64,000 nt of DNA from assembly GCF_000001735.4 (NCBI RefSeq), contig NC_003070.9, positions 26,769,971-26,833,970 of the forward strand, given 5' to 3'. The notes beneath the pieces are model-generated. The model saw nothing but the letters and a program-made list of their open reading frames with translations, was not told the DNA's origin and searched no databases. Both the position numbers and the translations under genes were made by a program. Source of the stretch: Arabidopsis thaliana. Its lineage: Eukaryota; Streptophyta; Magnoliopsida; Brassicales; Brassicaceae. This document shows, piece after piece, positions 23,136 to 35,680 of this stretch. Position 1 is the first letter of the stretch. Every line of letters begins with the position of its first letter.

Positions 23136-25412
23136 TACGCCGTCTCACACGGCGGCTTAAAATTCGAATTTTTGTGACTCGCTCTCTCTCTCTCGCTGGC
23201 TCGCTTCTGACTCAGAGATGCGTCTCTATCGCTTTTATGTATCCAACGAAGCCATGTGGCGAAAAAGGATAAGTCGCTGTTACGACACCGTTTTGGTTTT
23301 AGTGTTTTTTGTTTTAAACTTTTTATCTAACTCTAAAAATGGTTTTTTCTTTTCTTTTTAGTTTACTGGCTTTATATTTTTAGATAAAAGTTTATGTGAT
23401 ACATTTAAATAATACAATAGAACAAACTAGATAATTGAGAGCGAGATTCACGGTGCAAGTAGAGGTTGAAGAGAAAATGATACAGTTGTCAAAAAAATAA
23501 TCAATTATTATCATTTATATTAGATCAAAACTGTATAATAGAAATGAACTATACTTTTAAATTCAATAAAAAAATCCACTTTTCTATTTATTGAAGAAAA
23601 TGGTTTGTTGTGTGCTTAGTTGTAAAGTAGATCTTATATGATTGTATTTTATAGTTGTGTTGAAATTTATGTTGGAGTTATGAAATTTATCTGTATGTAT
23701 TATTTATGTAATCTTAAATGGTAATAAATAGTCAAATTAGTTATTTTTTCTATTTGAAAAGAAACTAAGATAAAATTTCCAGGCCTTTAGATGCATTGTA
23801 TTGACATGTGTTTCTAGTATATGATCTGTCTTACCCTAGTGTTTATTAAAAGATGGAAAAAATCTTCTTTGTAATTAACTAAATATAGCTTTACATGTTT
23901 TATTTTCCCTTAAAAATAACTTTGTATGTGTAAGAAAATTTAATATCTCTTACAGCAAAAATGTTCTAGAAAAATTATGTCAATTAACATAATTTTGGTG
24001 AGTATTATATAGCCTGCAAATGGAACGGTCGAACATGACCCGGTAGATCGAATTTTAACAACATTTTAGATAATTTGAAGCATGTATACAAATTGGGACC
24101 TATAATTTTCTTAAAACTGTTTTACCACAGTTTAGTATACTTTTGATTAAAATTTATAAACATGACTTACATATAGTTTGTGACAGTCTTGTATTGAAAA
24201 GTTATCTCGGTTTAACAAAAGAAAGGTTCAACCACGACATCCACATCATATCGGCCGACGTCCATGCCCGTGACTTCTGCGTCCTACATAACAACCGATA
24301 GCAACTTGAAAAATAGACAACATTATCTTTTAGACATTTTTGGCAAGTTTGACTGGCTGGTTTCATAATTATTTTTGGACATATGCAAAAATAAAAAGAT
24401 CTACATAAAGAAGAGGGTATTCGTCTGAATCAGATGAAGATTAATAACCTTGAAGTGTTTGATGAGGCATGTGATTTTTGCTTGCACATCCACACACAAC
24501 TCTCCATTAACCACAATACTCACCGTTATTTCTGAAATTTATGGTGTAGTTGTACTTGCGGAACAATATGAAAGTGAAGGTGAGATCAGAGTTTATACAG
24601 TTGTGGAAACAACTTCTTTGATGGTTGTAGATCCCGCAATCGTAGAAACAACCTTAATGATGATTGTAGTTTCGATGATAAATATTGGTCCATTTTCTTA
24701 GCAAACAATCTCCTCTTCTATACTTGTCAAACATTCATATTCTTTGGTCATGCAATTTTGTTTAATATTTGATGATGTTTGAATAGCGGTTGTACAAATG
24801 TATTTACTTTCTAATTTTTATTTTAAGCATGTATGAAGATACTTTAAACAAATTCATTGTGAGTTTTGTTCAAAATATATGTGAACGTGTTTGTACTAGT
24901 TGGTGCATATTTGACCGTATAGTCTCCATGCTTAAGACATCCTTAAATCGATACATTTCATTATTTTATAAGTTAACTAATTTGCTTCCTTTATATCTTT
25001 AGTAAGTAATTTTCGTATTTATAGATTCCTTTGTGCGAAACGAGAGTTTGAAATTGCTTTTGAATAAAGAGTAAAGTGTAGTTTGGAGGAAAATGAACAT
25101 ACTTGTCCATTTTAAGAGAGTTAATTAATACTTCCCGTCAATGTGCACCGTTAACATTGCTGTATTAGCTATAATTTCTTACAGCTTGATTGATCAAATA
25201 AGCAGCGGTTATCGTCGGTTAGTTATTAACGATCTACTATAATACTAATCACTGAAAACAGAACCGGACATTTAAGAGAATAGTTGTTCAATGACCAGCC
25301 GGTCCAATTCAGGATTAACATATTTCAAACATCGTTATACCATCTCTCTAGTGAATATTATAATATGTGCATTTGTAATATAACAAATGTGTACAAACAA
25401 ATACACCATTTC
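23136..25412. other. Intergenic between PUB10 and MYBL2
   Basis: The first 150 bp is the PUB10 leader and promoter (CT-rich). The rest is AT-rich with short unconserved ORFs. A slightly GC-richer island lies at 24230-24300, and an imperfect internal duplication of a GAAACAAC...TGATG block lies at about 24600-24680. I cannot assign a gene to either. Confidence 0.45.
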
Positions 25413-26256
25413 TCATCGGAATAGAAGAAGCGTTTCTTGACCTGTTGAACCATTGGTAGAGGATTCGCTAGAGTCCTGAAGGCAAAGAGCTGGCAAAGAA
25501 GTCACGGCCGGGATGAGACCAATGTTTAGGTCAGGCAAATGACTTCGTCCGGTACTAGTACTATCCTCCGAGCAATTGGTACTTGGAATGGGCAAAATTG
25601 TTACACCACATGATTCGGATACCGAAGAAGATTGATCACTAATAATCTTGGTTTCATGTTCCTTATGTGAAGAATGGAGGTGACGTCTAGAAATGTAGTT
25701 GGTGTGATGGTGGAGACGATGATTGGTTGGGTCGATTCCCATTTTTACGAGCTTCCTTTTTAGGTAAGTTTCCCAATGGATCCTAACTTCGTTGTCGGTT
25801 CGTCCTGGCAATCTTCCCGCTATCAATGACCATCTGAAAAAACATAACATCAAAATGATTATTAGCACGTACCGTTCACATTACTATTGAATTAAAGAAT
25901 AAGAAGAATGAATACGAACCTATTGCCAAGAAGTGCATGAAGCTTGAGGATGAGATCGTCTTCATCTTTTGAGAAGTTGCGTTGTTTAACTTCTGGCCTT
26001 ACGTAGTTTCGACCTCTCAATCGACATCTCTTACGGTGTTGCATACCTAAGAGAAGGGATCAAAATTTAACAAATTAAAACGATATATCGTCACAAAGTC
26101 ACGTATGTACACATGTATATCTATGAATTCTACATCGACCTCTTTAAACTATGAATAATTTGGTGATGTGAATAGCAAAACACATGATTAATACTGTTTA
26201 AAGAGAAAATAGTTACCGGAAGGTGGGGAGAGAGCACGAAGGCGGGTTTTGTTCAT
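25413..26256 (-). CDS. MYBL2: MYBL2, single-repeat R3-MYB transcriptional repressor, 195 aa
   Basis: Three minus-strand exons: 26217-26256, 25920-26046, 25413-25833 (phases 1 and 2 agree). One R3-type MYB repeat spans about residues 36-84. It contains the full bHLH-interaction pattern D44-L45-x2-K48-x3-L52-x6-L59-x3-R63, so it can bind the bHLH partners (TT8, GL3, EGL3) of MYB-bHLH-WDR complexes. The C-terminus carries an EAR-like DLNIGL and ends in TLLLFR, the described MYBL2 repression motif. It represses anthocyanin and proanthocyanidin genes. The R3 coding sequence contains a miR858a-complementary site at 25787-25807. It acts in the nucleus. Length and C-terminus match MYBL2 exactly. Confidence 0.96.
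25787..25807 (-). promoter_or_regulatory. miR858a-complementary site inside MYBL2 R3 coding sequence
   Basis: The MYBL2 sense sequence over these 21 nt (CAGGACGAACCG then ACAACGAAG) pairs with miR858a at 17 Watson-Crick positions plus one G:U at position 1. Mismatches fall at positions 11, 17 and 21. Seed positions 2-10 are fully paired. The mismatch at position 11 abuts the slicing position. Confidence 0.7.
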
Positions 26257-27230
26257 GTCTTTTTCAAAGTGAGATTGGTTGAGTTATGTCTTTTTTTAAA
26301 ACTGTTGATAGATTGTGAGGTGGTTTGCGAGAAGAAACTGATATATAGGATTAGGGGATGGCTTGAGGAGGTTTGACTTGGACTGGTGGGTTGAGAGAAG
26401 CGTGCATGCTCAATCAAACTATTAATGAACGAGGAAGAACAAGAAGAATACATCAACCTTGTTAATTGGTCCCACATTTAGGAGTTGAAACAAATAAAAA
26501 TTGGTCCCATATTTGTTCAAATCCATTAGAATTTGTGGAATCATGAATGTGGAAGTGTGTCGCATTTAATTTGCCTTACCAATACCAATCCAAATCTCGC
26601 TCTTATCCACATTTTCGTAAAATATATGTACGGCTCCGATAGATACCTTTTGTGAAATATCAAAGATGTGTGTGTGGTATCAATAATAGATTCACTAAAA
26701 TATATATTAAGCAAGAAGAAGACGAAGAAGATATTTGACTAGTGGCTCAAAATTATTTGGATGCATTATTTGATAAAATATCTGAAGCTTCCGAATATGA
26801 CATGAAAATAAACAAATTAAGAGAAAATAGGAAACCATGAAATTAAAGAGTGTAGGTTCAGGAACAGATAAGGGAGAAACATGGGAGCATTCAATTGAAT
26901 TTGACTGGTGGTTAGGACTTTGTATACGAGGAATTTTCTAATTTCACTCACCACTTCCCTATCTCACTTACCATCTACTCCAAAATCATATAAGAAGCAA
27001 AAGAGTTTTGTTATTGGGCCCGTTAAAGCCCGTAACTGTTAAAAGCCCATTAACAAGCTGCTTCTAATCTCCGAGGCCAAGTGAAAAACAATGATAGAGA
27101 TATAACATCAATCCAATCGAATTATCTTTTAACACTTTCTGTATAAGATATTTATGTAATCTGAAATCTCAATCTATATCAACTCGTTTGTATTCTGCAC
27201 TCGTAATTGTAAATTGTTTTCGTTTTAGAA
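26257..27230. other. MYBL2 promoter and LPR2 downstream spacer
   Basis: A TATA-like TATATA tract lies about 85 bp upstream of the MYBL2 ATG (about 26338-26346, on the minus strand). TGGGCC/AGCCCA-type motifs cluster at about 27014-27050. No gene is seen. Confidence 0.45.
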
Positions 27231-30200
27231 TTATAGCACCATTGCAAAGGGCCTCATCATCATATTGTCTTCATGGTCCAATATCTGCAATGCCAATATC
27301 ATACAGTTAGTTCTAAAAGAAAAAGCTAAATTCGTCATCAACTTTTTAGTATTTTACCAACTTACGTGACAGTGGTAAACATAGCCTGGCTCTTGAGTTG
27401 CGTCAAAGGAGTAAGATTCGTTTGAGTGAATGTAAGAAAATCTAACGAGTATCTTCGTTACATGTCCCGGCATCATCTTGAATACGTTTTTCCATCCCCG
27501 CTCGTGTACCGTAACCGCGGTCTTGTTCCCTCGTGCGTATTTGCTAATCTCACACTTGACGGCATCGTTTCTTTTAGTCATGCACTCTATGAACTCCTCA
27601 CTCTTCACCAATGCCGTTTGCTCCAATACTTTAAACAATCCCAAGTGAATGTGCAACGGATGGTTATCCTCGGTTAAGTTTATCACTTCCCACACCTTCA
27701 TTATTGTAAGCATTAAAGATTTGAACTATACGGTTAGTGAATAGTGAAATTTTGGTTATAAATACCTCGCTTGTGCCGATTTTTGGAGTTTCGGTTACGG
27801 GAGCGTTGTAAGGCAGACCGTTGATGTATAGATGTGTTGGCTCGTCAATGCTTGACACATACTCGAACATAGCAATGTAACGTGTACGTGTGGAGGTTGA
27901 TACATGAGCAGGAGGGTATTCAATTAGCTTCTTCGGAATAATCGACGTGTCAACTTCTGATTTGTAGTTGATTATAAACTTCATGACTTTGCTGTTCTCT
28001 TCCGTGACGGGATCTCCCGACGGGTAAGGATAAGGTGCATTGTTGGCAAGAATTGCCGTTTTCGATGTTGACTTTGAAAAGTCAACGAGTACGTCGACAA
28101 TCTCCGACGGAGCTAGGAGAACAGATTTGGTCGATACTGGTTTCGCTAGATAAGCGGAATCGGAACCAACGACAATGAAGTCGAGACCGTTGGAGAAGAA
28201 GAACCGGAAGAACCTTGCGTTACTAGCGTTTGTGATTCGAAATCTATATTTCCGGCGGCGGACGGTTAATCTCGGCCATGCTTTACCGTTCACAATGATG
28301 GCGTCGCCGAAATACTCTGGCTGCCATTGTGGATGAATCGTTGGATTGTTCCCTGTAGCGTTCATGTAAATGGAACCATCTTTACGAAAAGATCGGTCAA
28401 AGATGACCAAAGGACGATCGAATTCGCGTCCGGTAGGTAACCGAAGAGGCGATTCGACTGAGCTATGACGGAGAATGTAAGAGCCTAACAAACCGGCAAG
28501 AAGGTTGACTCTGGTCAACCCTGCCGCGTGGTCATGGTACCACATGTTTCCAGGTTGTTGCTTGTTGACGTAATGTGTAGTCTTTTTGGTCCATTTGGAA
28601 CCAGTTTCTTTGAAACCAGCGGTGAACCATGAATCTGCATTTCCATCGCTAGTTGGTTCGTGGATACCTCCGTGCAAGTGAACCACCGTGGGAATGCCGC
28701 CGTGTTTAGGGATTGCCGGAGAGATTGTTGGGTCCCAAGGGAGGATATGATGTAAAGGGAGGTGATTTCGCCACGTCACGTAGGTGTCGACGCCATAAAC
28801 AGCTTCTATTGTTGGTCCAGGAACTGTTGCTGAACGCTTTGATGTACCATATGCGAACACTGGCGTGGCAGGCAAGTCTCTGTGGAATTTCTGTACTTCA
28901 CAATGATTTAACTCATATCAGTGTGTGACAGAGTTAGAGAAATTCAAAAACTTAAATCATTCGAATCATTAGCAGAGTAATAAAATAGTTTAAAGGAACA
29001 GAGCACAATTAGCTAGGCCAAAGTGGTAGAAAAGCAATCATAATTATATAGTTAGTGGGTAATAACTTTCTATCAATTAATCATTAGATTTGATGATGTT
29101 CTTAGTATAATTTATCAGAACAAAACTTAAAGAGCTTATAGAAACTATAAAAAAAATGTGTATTCATTCGGTAGGAGAGCAAAATAATATTAAATTTGAC
29201 TAGTTATAAAAGAGCACTGATTCGTCAGTACTATAAACCAATAGATATTTTTCTCAAGAGGACAAATAAGTGAGAGGATAAGAGTGGAGTACACAAGATG
29301 AATCAATTCCAAATCACTTTACCAAAAAAGAGCCGTAGCCAACTAAAAAGCACTTAAGTTTTCACTGATCTATACGATTTCGAATATTTAATGTTAATTT
29401 TTGTCATTAATGAGTTTAGATTAGTTTATGAACAAAGAGGAATTTGAGTATTCATTCGGTGAAGGGCAAATAATATTCAACATGACGAGTGATAAAAAGT
29501 ATACAATTATTAATACTTTTTCTCAAAGACGACAAACAAGTGAGGGGACAATAGTGTGAACACAACACGAATCTATTCTAATCACTTTACAACCTAAGAA
29601 GAGCCGTAGCCAAGTAAAAAGCAAATTAACTTCACTAATCTTATACGATATCGAATTTAATGTTAATGTTTTTCATTAAGGAGATAATGTTCAACATTAG
29701 TTAGTCGGCTTAAGTTGGTCAAGAAAGTTAATGAGTCTATTTTTTTGCATGTAATACAGGTGTAAATCACTAAATGATGGTTATTTGAATTTTCTATCTA
29801 AATATTTTGGCCATTTATAACCTCATGACAGAAATGGAAGATGATCTGTTTTCACGAACGACTATAGACTGGAAATTTAATTTAATAACATACCAAATAT
29901 AACTTCAAGAAAACAGAGAAAACAAGAGGAAAATATATAATAGAGGAAAGAAATTAGAAAACAAGGAAACAAAAATTAGAATATAAGGAAAATGAGAAGA
30001 AGGAAAGAATTAAATACCCATTTCTTGAAGAACATGCCTATGTGAAGAGATTTGGGTTTGAGGAAGCCATTGACGAAGTGGTAGCCATGAAGTGTTGGTA
30101 TATGAGGAAGCTTGTCAACGAACATCTCAAGCTTCCCAAGATTAAACAGTCGCTCCTCTTGCTTTATGCCTCCTTCGTCTCCGGTTACGAGCCATGCCAT

Positions 30201-30254
30201 CGTTACGATTAGAAGCAACATGTCTCTGGTCATTCTCCTCCGAGAAGGCTCCAT
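27231..30254 (-). CDS. LPR2: LPR2, multicopper oxidase (ferroxidase) of the phosphate-response pathway, 581 aa
   Basis: Four minus-strand exons: 30018-30254, 27766-28890, 27366-27695, 27231-27284, all phase 0 (79, 375, 110 and 17 codons). An N-terminal hydrophobic segment ([14 protein letters not shown]) is a signal peptide. Copper ligand motifs are all present: HLH at 150-152, WYHDH at 196-200, HPLHIH at 466-471, and the final HCHxxxHEDNM starting at 562. This marks a three-domain multicopper oxidase like bacterial CotA. LPR1 and LPR2 oxidise Fe(II) in the apoplast or secretory pathway and arrest root growth under low phosphate together with PDR2. The ATG at 30254 is chosen because the upstream in-frame extension begins with GTG. 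Intron 1 is 1127 nt and carries a 288-bp direct duplication. The last exon is only 54 nt and carries part of the type-1 copper site. Confidence 0.96.
29161..29683. repeat. Direct duplication of about 288 bp inside LPR2 intron 1
   Basis: Two copies, about 29161-29413 and 29449-29683, both begin TATTCATTCGGT. In order they share a CAAATAAGTGAG-like block (CAAACAAGTGAG in copy 2), the words ATCACTTTAC and AGAGCCGTAGCCAA, and an end near TCATTAATGAG/TCATTAAGGAG. They are substantially diverged, so the duplication is old. Confidence 0.75.
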
Positions 30255-33200
30255 GTCTTTGTCCTTCACGAGCTGTCGAAATTATATGAGAAAAGTCAAG
30301 TGTGTGTGTGTGTTTGTATGTGTGGAATACTTAAAAGTTGAGGAGAGAAGTTGAAGAAGTTCTTTGGGGTTTTGCGTATTTATGCATACGAGTGTGTGGT
30401 GTCAAATAACTTTGTTGTTCTTTGCTTTCATTCTCTTGACTATTGAGTCGCTACTTTCCTAGAATTTATCTTCCAAAAAGGAATGGTTTTTTTTTTAATT
30501 AGTAAGCTTCTACATTATAAAACTAGAATTTGAATATTATATGTACATGACAAGAGTATTGATTTTTCTTAAAAAATGAATATATATATATACGTATATA
30601 ATATATCCATTAATTATATGGTTTATATCTATCAAAAATTAACTGAAAATTAAACAGGGTTCATACTTCATAATTCTTTTTGTGAATAACAAGGTTAATA
30701 GTTCTGTCTTCTCAAATGGATCTTTTACGAAAAAATCAACATTCTTCTAATGGAACTAATACAAGAAAGAAACCATGGAAACTTTTGGGCCTAGTTCGTC
30801 CACTATATTTCGTCCCGTTATTAAGATATTTTCTCTAACTTACGCGTTACAAAAAAAATTAGAATGAGTTTTTCCAATCTCTCAAAAATTGTCTTAACCA
30901 TGTTATCGTTTTAGCTCCTTCAGCCTCCCGTAACATGCATTATCGCAGACCTATAATGGTTAAAGCTAAGGTTATCATCCAAGCTTGTGGGAGGTCTCAC
31001 AAACATTCCTTCACTAAACAGATCTTTATTCGCATGTCCAAACACCAAATTTCAACCATTGAAATTTGTAGTTATGTTTGCCTTAAAGGTCGAACCATTT
31101 CTCTGCGAGTTAGCCGAAATCTAGCAAACCTAATGTTCTCTAAAACTAATTCTTTTTGTTTTTTCTGTTTTTTTTTATAAACTTTTTCTTCATTAATATT
31201 GAAAGTAGCGAAAAAGTAACCCATCAGTCTATAAAAGACTGACAATATAAAATATACCTAGCCAGGCCCAAAATGAACCCAGCATCAACAAATAATTTTT
31301 CAAAAGGGAGAATCAAAAACAGCCCAAAAACCTAACATATTCTTTATTTGTTACAAGTTGGAACTATAGTTCCTTTTAAACTTCTCTTGATGCTACTCCA
31401 AAGATTATCATCTAGCATGAGTTCTAACGTAAAAAACACGCAAATAGTGGTTATACATATATATATATATATACTCTATGCTTTTCATTTGAATACACAT
31501 CATATATTATACAACTACAATATATATTCATGCTTTTAAAAAATAATTCAGACAAATCCAAGAAACCTAAAAATTAAATTTAACAAGAAAATACACCAAA
31601 TTAACTTTTTGAAGAGTGTGAGGAAAAAAATCAAATTAAACCAAAATTAATCAATTTGACTCTGAATCAACAAAATTTAAAACAAAATCAACCATTATAT
31701 ATACAAAGTTCCTATTATATACAGATTTTGTGATCAATCCAGTTCTACAAATTTCAGGTTTGGTTCGTTTTTGGTTTCACAGATAATTGCTAGTACTATT
31801 GACTTTTGAGCCTGTCTATGTTTTGGTGTTCCTAGTCAAAATGACTGGAAGCCGTCGATGTCTGGGGTACTGTACACGTGGAGGTTATCCAAAAGCCCAT
31901 CTCCCACCTAGCTAAAAATGCGGTTGTCGCCATCAAACGACGATTTTACCTTAAGTCCCACCTTGATATGTTCAAACGCGCGTTTGCGTTTTCCCTTCGT
32001 GTGCCGCTTCTCATCTCTCCATTTGTTTGCGTCCTTTTCACAGTTTCAAATCTAACATATCCATTTTTGTGTTTCAACTTTCGAGTTATGCGAAGTCATA
32101 ATTTAATAATCAGTCATATCAGTTTCGTCCCAAACAGTTGATTTGAAATATCCAGCGAGATACTTAAATGTCATCTCATCATAAGCACCATAATATTATG
32201 AAATTTCAAATTCTAATATTCTTGGGATTTTATTTAAAGATCACTCATTCTAAGGATTAAACAGGTGTTTGTTTTACGTGAGGCATTAATTTGTTTTGAG
32301 TTGTACAAGAATAAAATCTCCCAGTATATTATATACAAATTCACAGCAAGGTTTGAACTACAAAAATATATTAAGATTAGACTATAATGTATTAAGGTTG
32401 GATATGTGCACGGTGCCACAGTTTTATTCGAAGAATAATATATTACATTTCTGATCATCCATGCATGTAACAAACATACTCAAAATAGTTATAAAGAAAA
32501 CAAGAAGCAGACCAAATTGTGCAATAAATTAACCGTTTCGTAAGAAACACAATTTCTAATTTCACTTACAAATTGACTTGTCTCCTTGCGAGTGGTCGGA
32601 AATATTTTGCTATGGTTACGTTCCAAGTTAATTACGGTTACTACTAATTTTCTTGATTAGTTACGCGTCATTTTCTAAACCTAAAGTCATTTACTAAGAA
32701 AGTTATGACTACAAATACCTTTCTTTTTTTATGGCTGCATCATCAGCCGCATATCTACTTCGATTGAGGAACAAACTATATTTAATGGCTCCGAAGAAAA
32801 TCTAGTTAAACGCTGTTGGATCTTCTATGTGTCAAAAACTACGTAATGGAAGATAAAATATAGAGATAAAAAGTTGATATTTTATTATCTGATGATGTAT
32901 GGATTTCACTTGGCACAGCCGCATAGATTACCACAAAACCACTTCACAACACTTTTTTCGCTGACTAATTTGCCTTCACAAAACCAACAAAACTCCAACA
33001 GCACGTAGCTTTTTGTTTATTTTCTCTTAATTAATTTTTAACCAACCTGAGCACTTAACCGATTTTCCTTTTTTCGTATTTATTTTTAAATAACTTCAAT
33101 TAATTCCACTAATATAATAATTTGCATAATCGTAAATAAAAACATAAATCACCCGAAAATACTTTGATATTAAACACATTGATTATACACATTCCACTAA

Positions 33201-33351
33201 CTTATTTTGAAATATTGAAATTTTTACACAACTAGCTATAGTTGGTTCTTCCTCTCTGCATTAACATAACAAAAAGAGAGAGAGAGAGAGAGCCAATTGC
33301 TTGATAAAAACGTTACATGCTGTGGATAATACTACTAGAGTAAATTATTTA
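30255..33351. other. Intergenic between LPR2 and HIPP20
   Basis: About 3.1 kb. The first few hundred bases are the LPR2 promoter and leader. Simple repeats occur at 31456-31472 (AT) and 33275-33292 (GA). The open frame at 30935-31180 has no recognisable motif. No gene is assigned. Confidence 0.45.
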
Positions 33352-33976
33352 TTACATAACGGTGCAAGCGTTGGGATTCTCGTCGCTAAAAAGAGAAATG
33401 TAGTGGTTCTCGGGAGCTCCCGGCAACAGCTGCAACTGCGACTGCTCAGATTTCCTGACATAACCGGCCGGAGCTTTTTTGTCGTAAGTTCCGACCGCGT
33501 ATGGATATGCGACCATGTTGTAAGGAACGTACGGCCATATCTCCGCTTTTTTCCCTGTCCTTTCGATTCTCTTTAATACCTTCTTTGGTTCCACGTATCC
33601 ACTCACCGTCACTTTATGTATCTTTCTATTCACCTCCACCGATTTCACACCTGCGCGATTTTTATATTGATATAAAGACCGTGTTAATTTGGCTTGTTGT
33701 ATGTAGAAATGGTTTGGCGTGCTTACATGAGTACTCGTTTAATGGAAATCAAAATTACAAAAAAACTTACAGAAACCATTCATGACATAAGTAGTCTACG
33801 AGTTGGAGATTCGAACCTTTCATGGAGGAAACCGCGTTCTTGACTCTGCGTTCACAACCATCGCAGTCCATTTTCACCTTTATATTCACCGTCTGCATGA
33901 CTTTCCGCTTCCTCCTTTTTCTGGTGACGCGGAAGTAGTCGGAGATATACTCGGAAAGAGAATCAAGAGCTCCCAT
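33352..33976 (-). CDS. HIPP20: HIPP20, heavy-metal-associated isoprenylated plant protein, 152 aa
   Basis: Two minus-strand exons, 33817-33976 and 33352-33650 (phase 1). One HMA domain covers about residues 27-93, with the metal-binding MDCDGC motif (C38 and C41), then a Lys-rich segment and a Pro/Tyr-containing tail. The protein ends in CTVM, a CaaX box for farnesylation at C149, so membrane or nuclear-envelope association is expected. Family members bind Cd, Cu or Zn and act as metallochaperones; HIPP20 is reported to raise cadmium tolerance in yeast. A TATA box at 34036-34043 gives a very short leader. The neighbouring LPR2 also concerns metals, but I see no evidence of shared regulation. 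Confidence 0.94.
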
Positions 33977-34035
33977 GTCTATTACTCTCACCAAGAAAGA
34001 TCAGAGATGCATATATTATGGACTGGACTTGACCA

Positions 34036-34043
34036 TATTTATA
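34036..34043 (-). promoter_or_regulatory. TATA box of HIPP20
   Basis: The minus strand reads CTATAAATATGG about 60 bp upstream of the ATG at 33976, predicting a leader of roughly 30-35 nt. Confidence 0.6.
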
Positions 34044-35680
34044 GCAAGTACATGGTGACTTAATGGACAAGTGTTATGCCGAGGATTAAGTACAATTAAA
34101 TGTGTTTAATATTCGTAAAGTGTAATTAGAGAGATGTATATGTGGCCCTCTAATGATGTTTTCCTCCAAATACACACGTTGGACAACGAGGCCAATGTTT
34201 TTGGGCTAAAGCACACGACTCCCGCCGATTTCTTTGTTACAAAATTCTAATATCCGTTTTATATTAAAAAGCTAACTATAATAATAATAATAAACAGAAG
34301 AGTTTGTAGTTATAATTTCTTTTTTTCTAACAATGTCCGATCGGTCGTTTATAATAAAACAATGTCACGGGATTAGAGGTTTATCATCCACATCACCTGA
34401 GTCACCTCAAAATTCACATGCGTCAAAGTTAATTCATTGAGAATGGCAATTATGGTTGTGTAGATTCTTCTTTTACCATCTAATCTTTTTCTTTTACAAT
34501 TTTGTTTATGATCATTTTCGTCGTATACATATATATGATGTCGGTATGTATATATAAGTTTATGAAAAAATTGTAATCGTGTATTGAAAACGACATGACC
34601 CTTCTAATTAATTTAACACTTTTGTTACTTTGGATAGGTACACGATCGGATGAATGATAATAGGGTTTATAGATAAACTACACAATCACACATTCAATTA
34701 TTTCAATTTAGGTCAGAAACAGTAAAAGGGAATAGTTATAAGAGAAAAATAGAAAGGAATGTAGCAATTTAAAGGGCAATGATTCGATGAGAAAAAATAA
34801 GGTGTGGGGGTCCGATCTTATACGAAGTAGACAACTCAATCAAACTATTTAGGTAGTCTATAGTTTGAAATAAGAATTGTTATAAAGCCCCTCCACATCT
34901 TTTTATTATGTACATTTAGACATTTTTGTTTTTTGCTTTATACTTTCCACCCTATAAACTTCGTTGGCATTTTCTTCTCTTACACCCCAATTATCATATT
35001 CTTCTTAGACCTCTTTTTTTTTTTCCTTTTACAAAATTATATTTTTTCTATTTTTCTCTTCTAAGCTACTCAACACAATTGATCGAATTTCAATTTTGAG
35101 TTAAAGTACCCCACGAGTAATTCTTGAAAAAAATTCAGCAATATACTAAAGAGGGGTGTTACCGATATGAAGTTAATTCCATAAGAGGGTTTCATTGAAA
35201 TAGCCAGTGACAACATAAAATCTCGAGATTACCAAATCGACAGCTATTATATAGCATGCCATAGCATTTAGCATAGCCTCACTTTCAAAATTAAAGGTTA
35301 CTAAATCAAGGAAACATAAGCTTTGATCAATGGATTATGCATGTCCACATCCTTCATTTACAAAAAAGAACACAACAACTGTTTTTAACTATCTACTATT
35401 TGTGAAAAGAAAAAATCATCATAGCCCATTCAATTACTTTGACCCATTCTTGTTTGTTTAATAACATTGACTTGTCCATTTCTCATAACGAAATAACAGT
35501 GTTTTCTATATGGTGACTACATCATACACTTTTGCTCGGATAGAAAACTGTCTCTAAATGCTCAGAGCTCTGAAATTTTGGATAGATCATAGATCATAAC
35601 TATTCAATAGTCCAAAAATATCAAACAAAATGTAGTAATAGAGATAAACAAGAAGAGAAAACAGAGCCATGAAACCCACT
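34044..35680. other. Intergenic between HIPP20 and the PPR gene
   Basis: HIPP20 promoter followed by AT-rich spacer; a short AAT triplet run lies near 34280. No gene or RNA is recognised. Confidence 0.5.

Noticed and set aside
24450-24701. 83-codon ORF with internal repeat upstream of MYBL2
   Set aside because: AT-rich, unconserved in appearance, and the repeat explains the open frame.
30255-30269. Five-residue extension of LPR2 from GTG 30269
   Set aside because: Starts with GTG; ATG 30254 directly precedes a good signal peptide and gives the expected 581 residues.
30935-31180. 81-codon ORF between LPR2 and HIPP20
   Set aside because: Ends in a poly-Phe tract from T-rich DNA, matches no family I know, and has no exon-like flanks.
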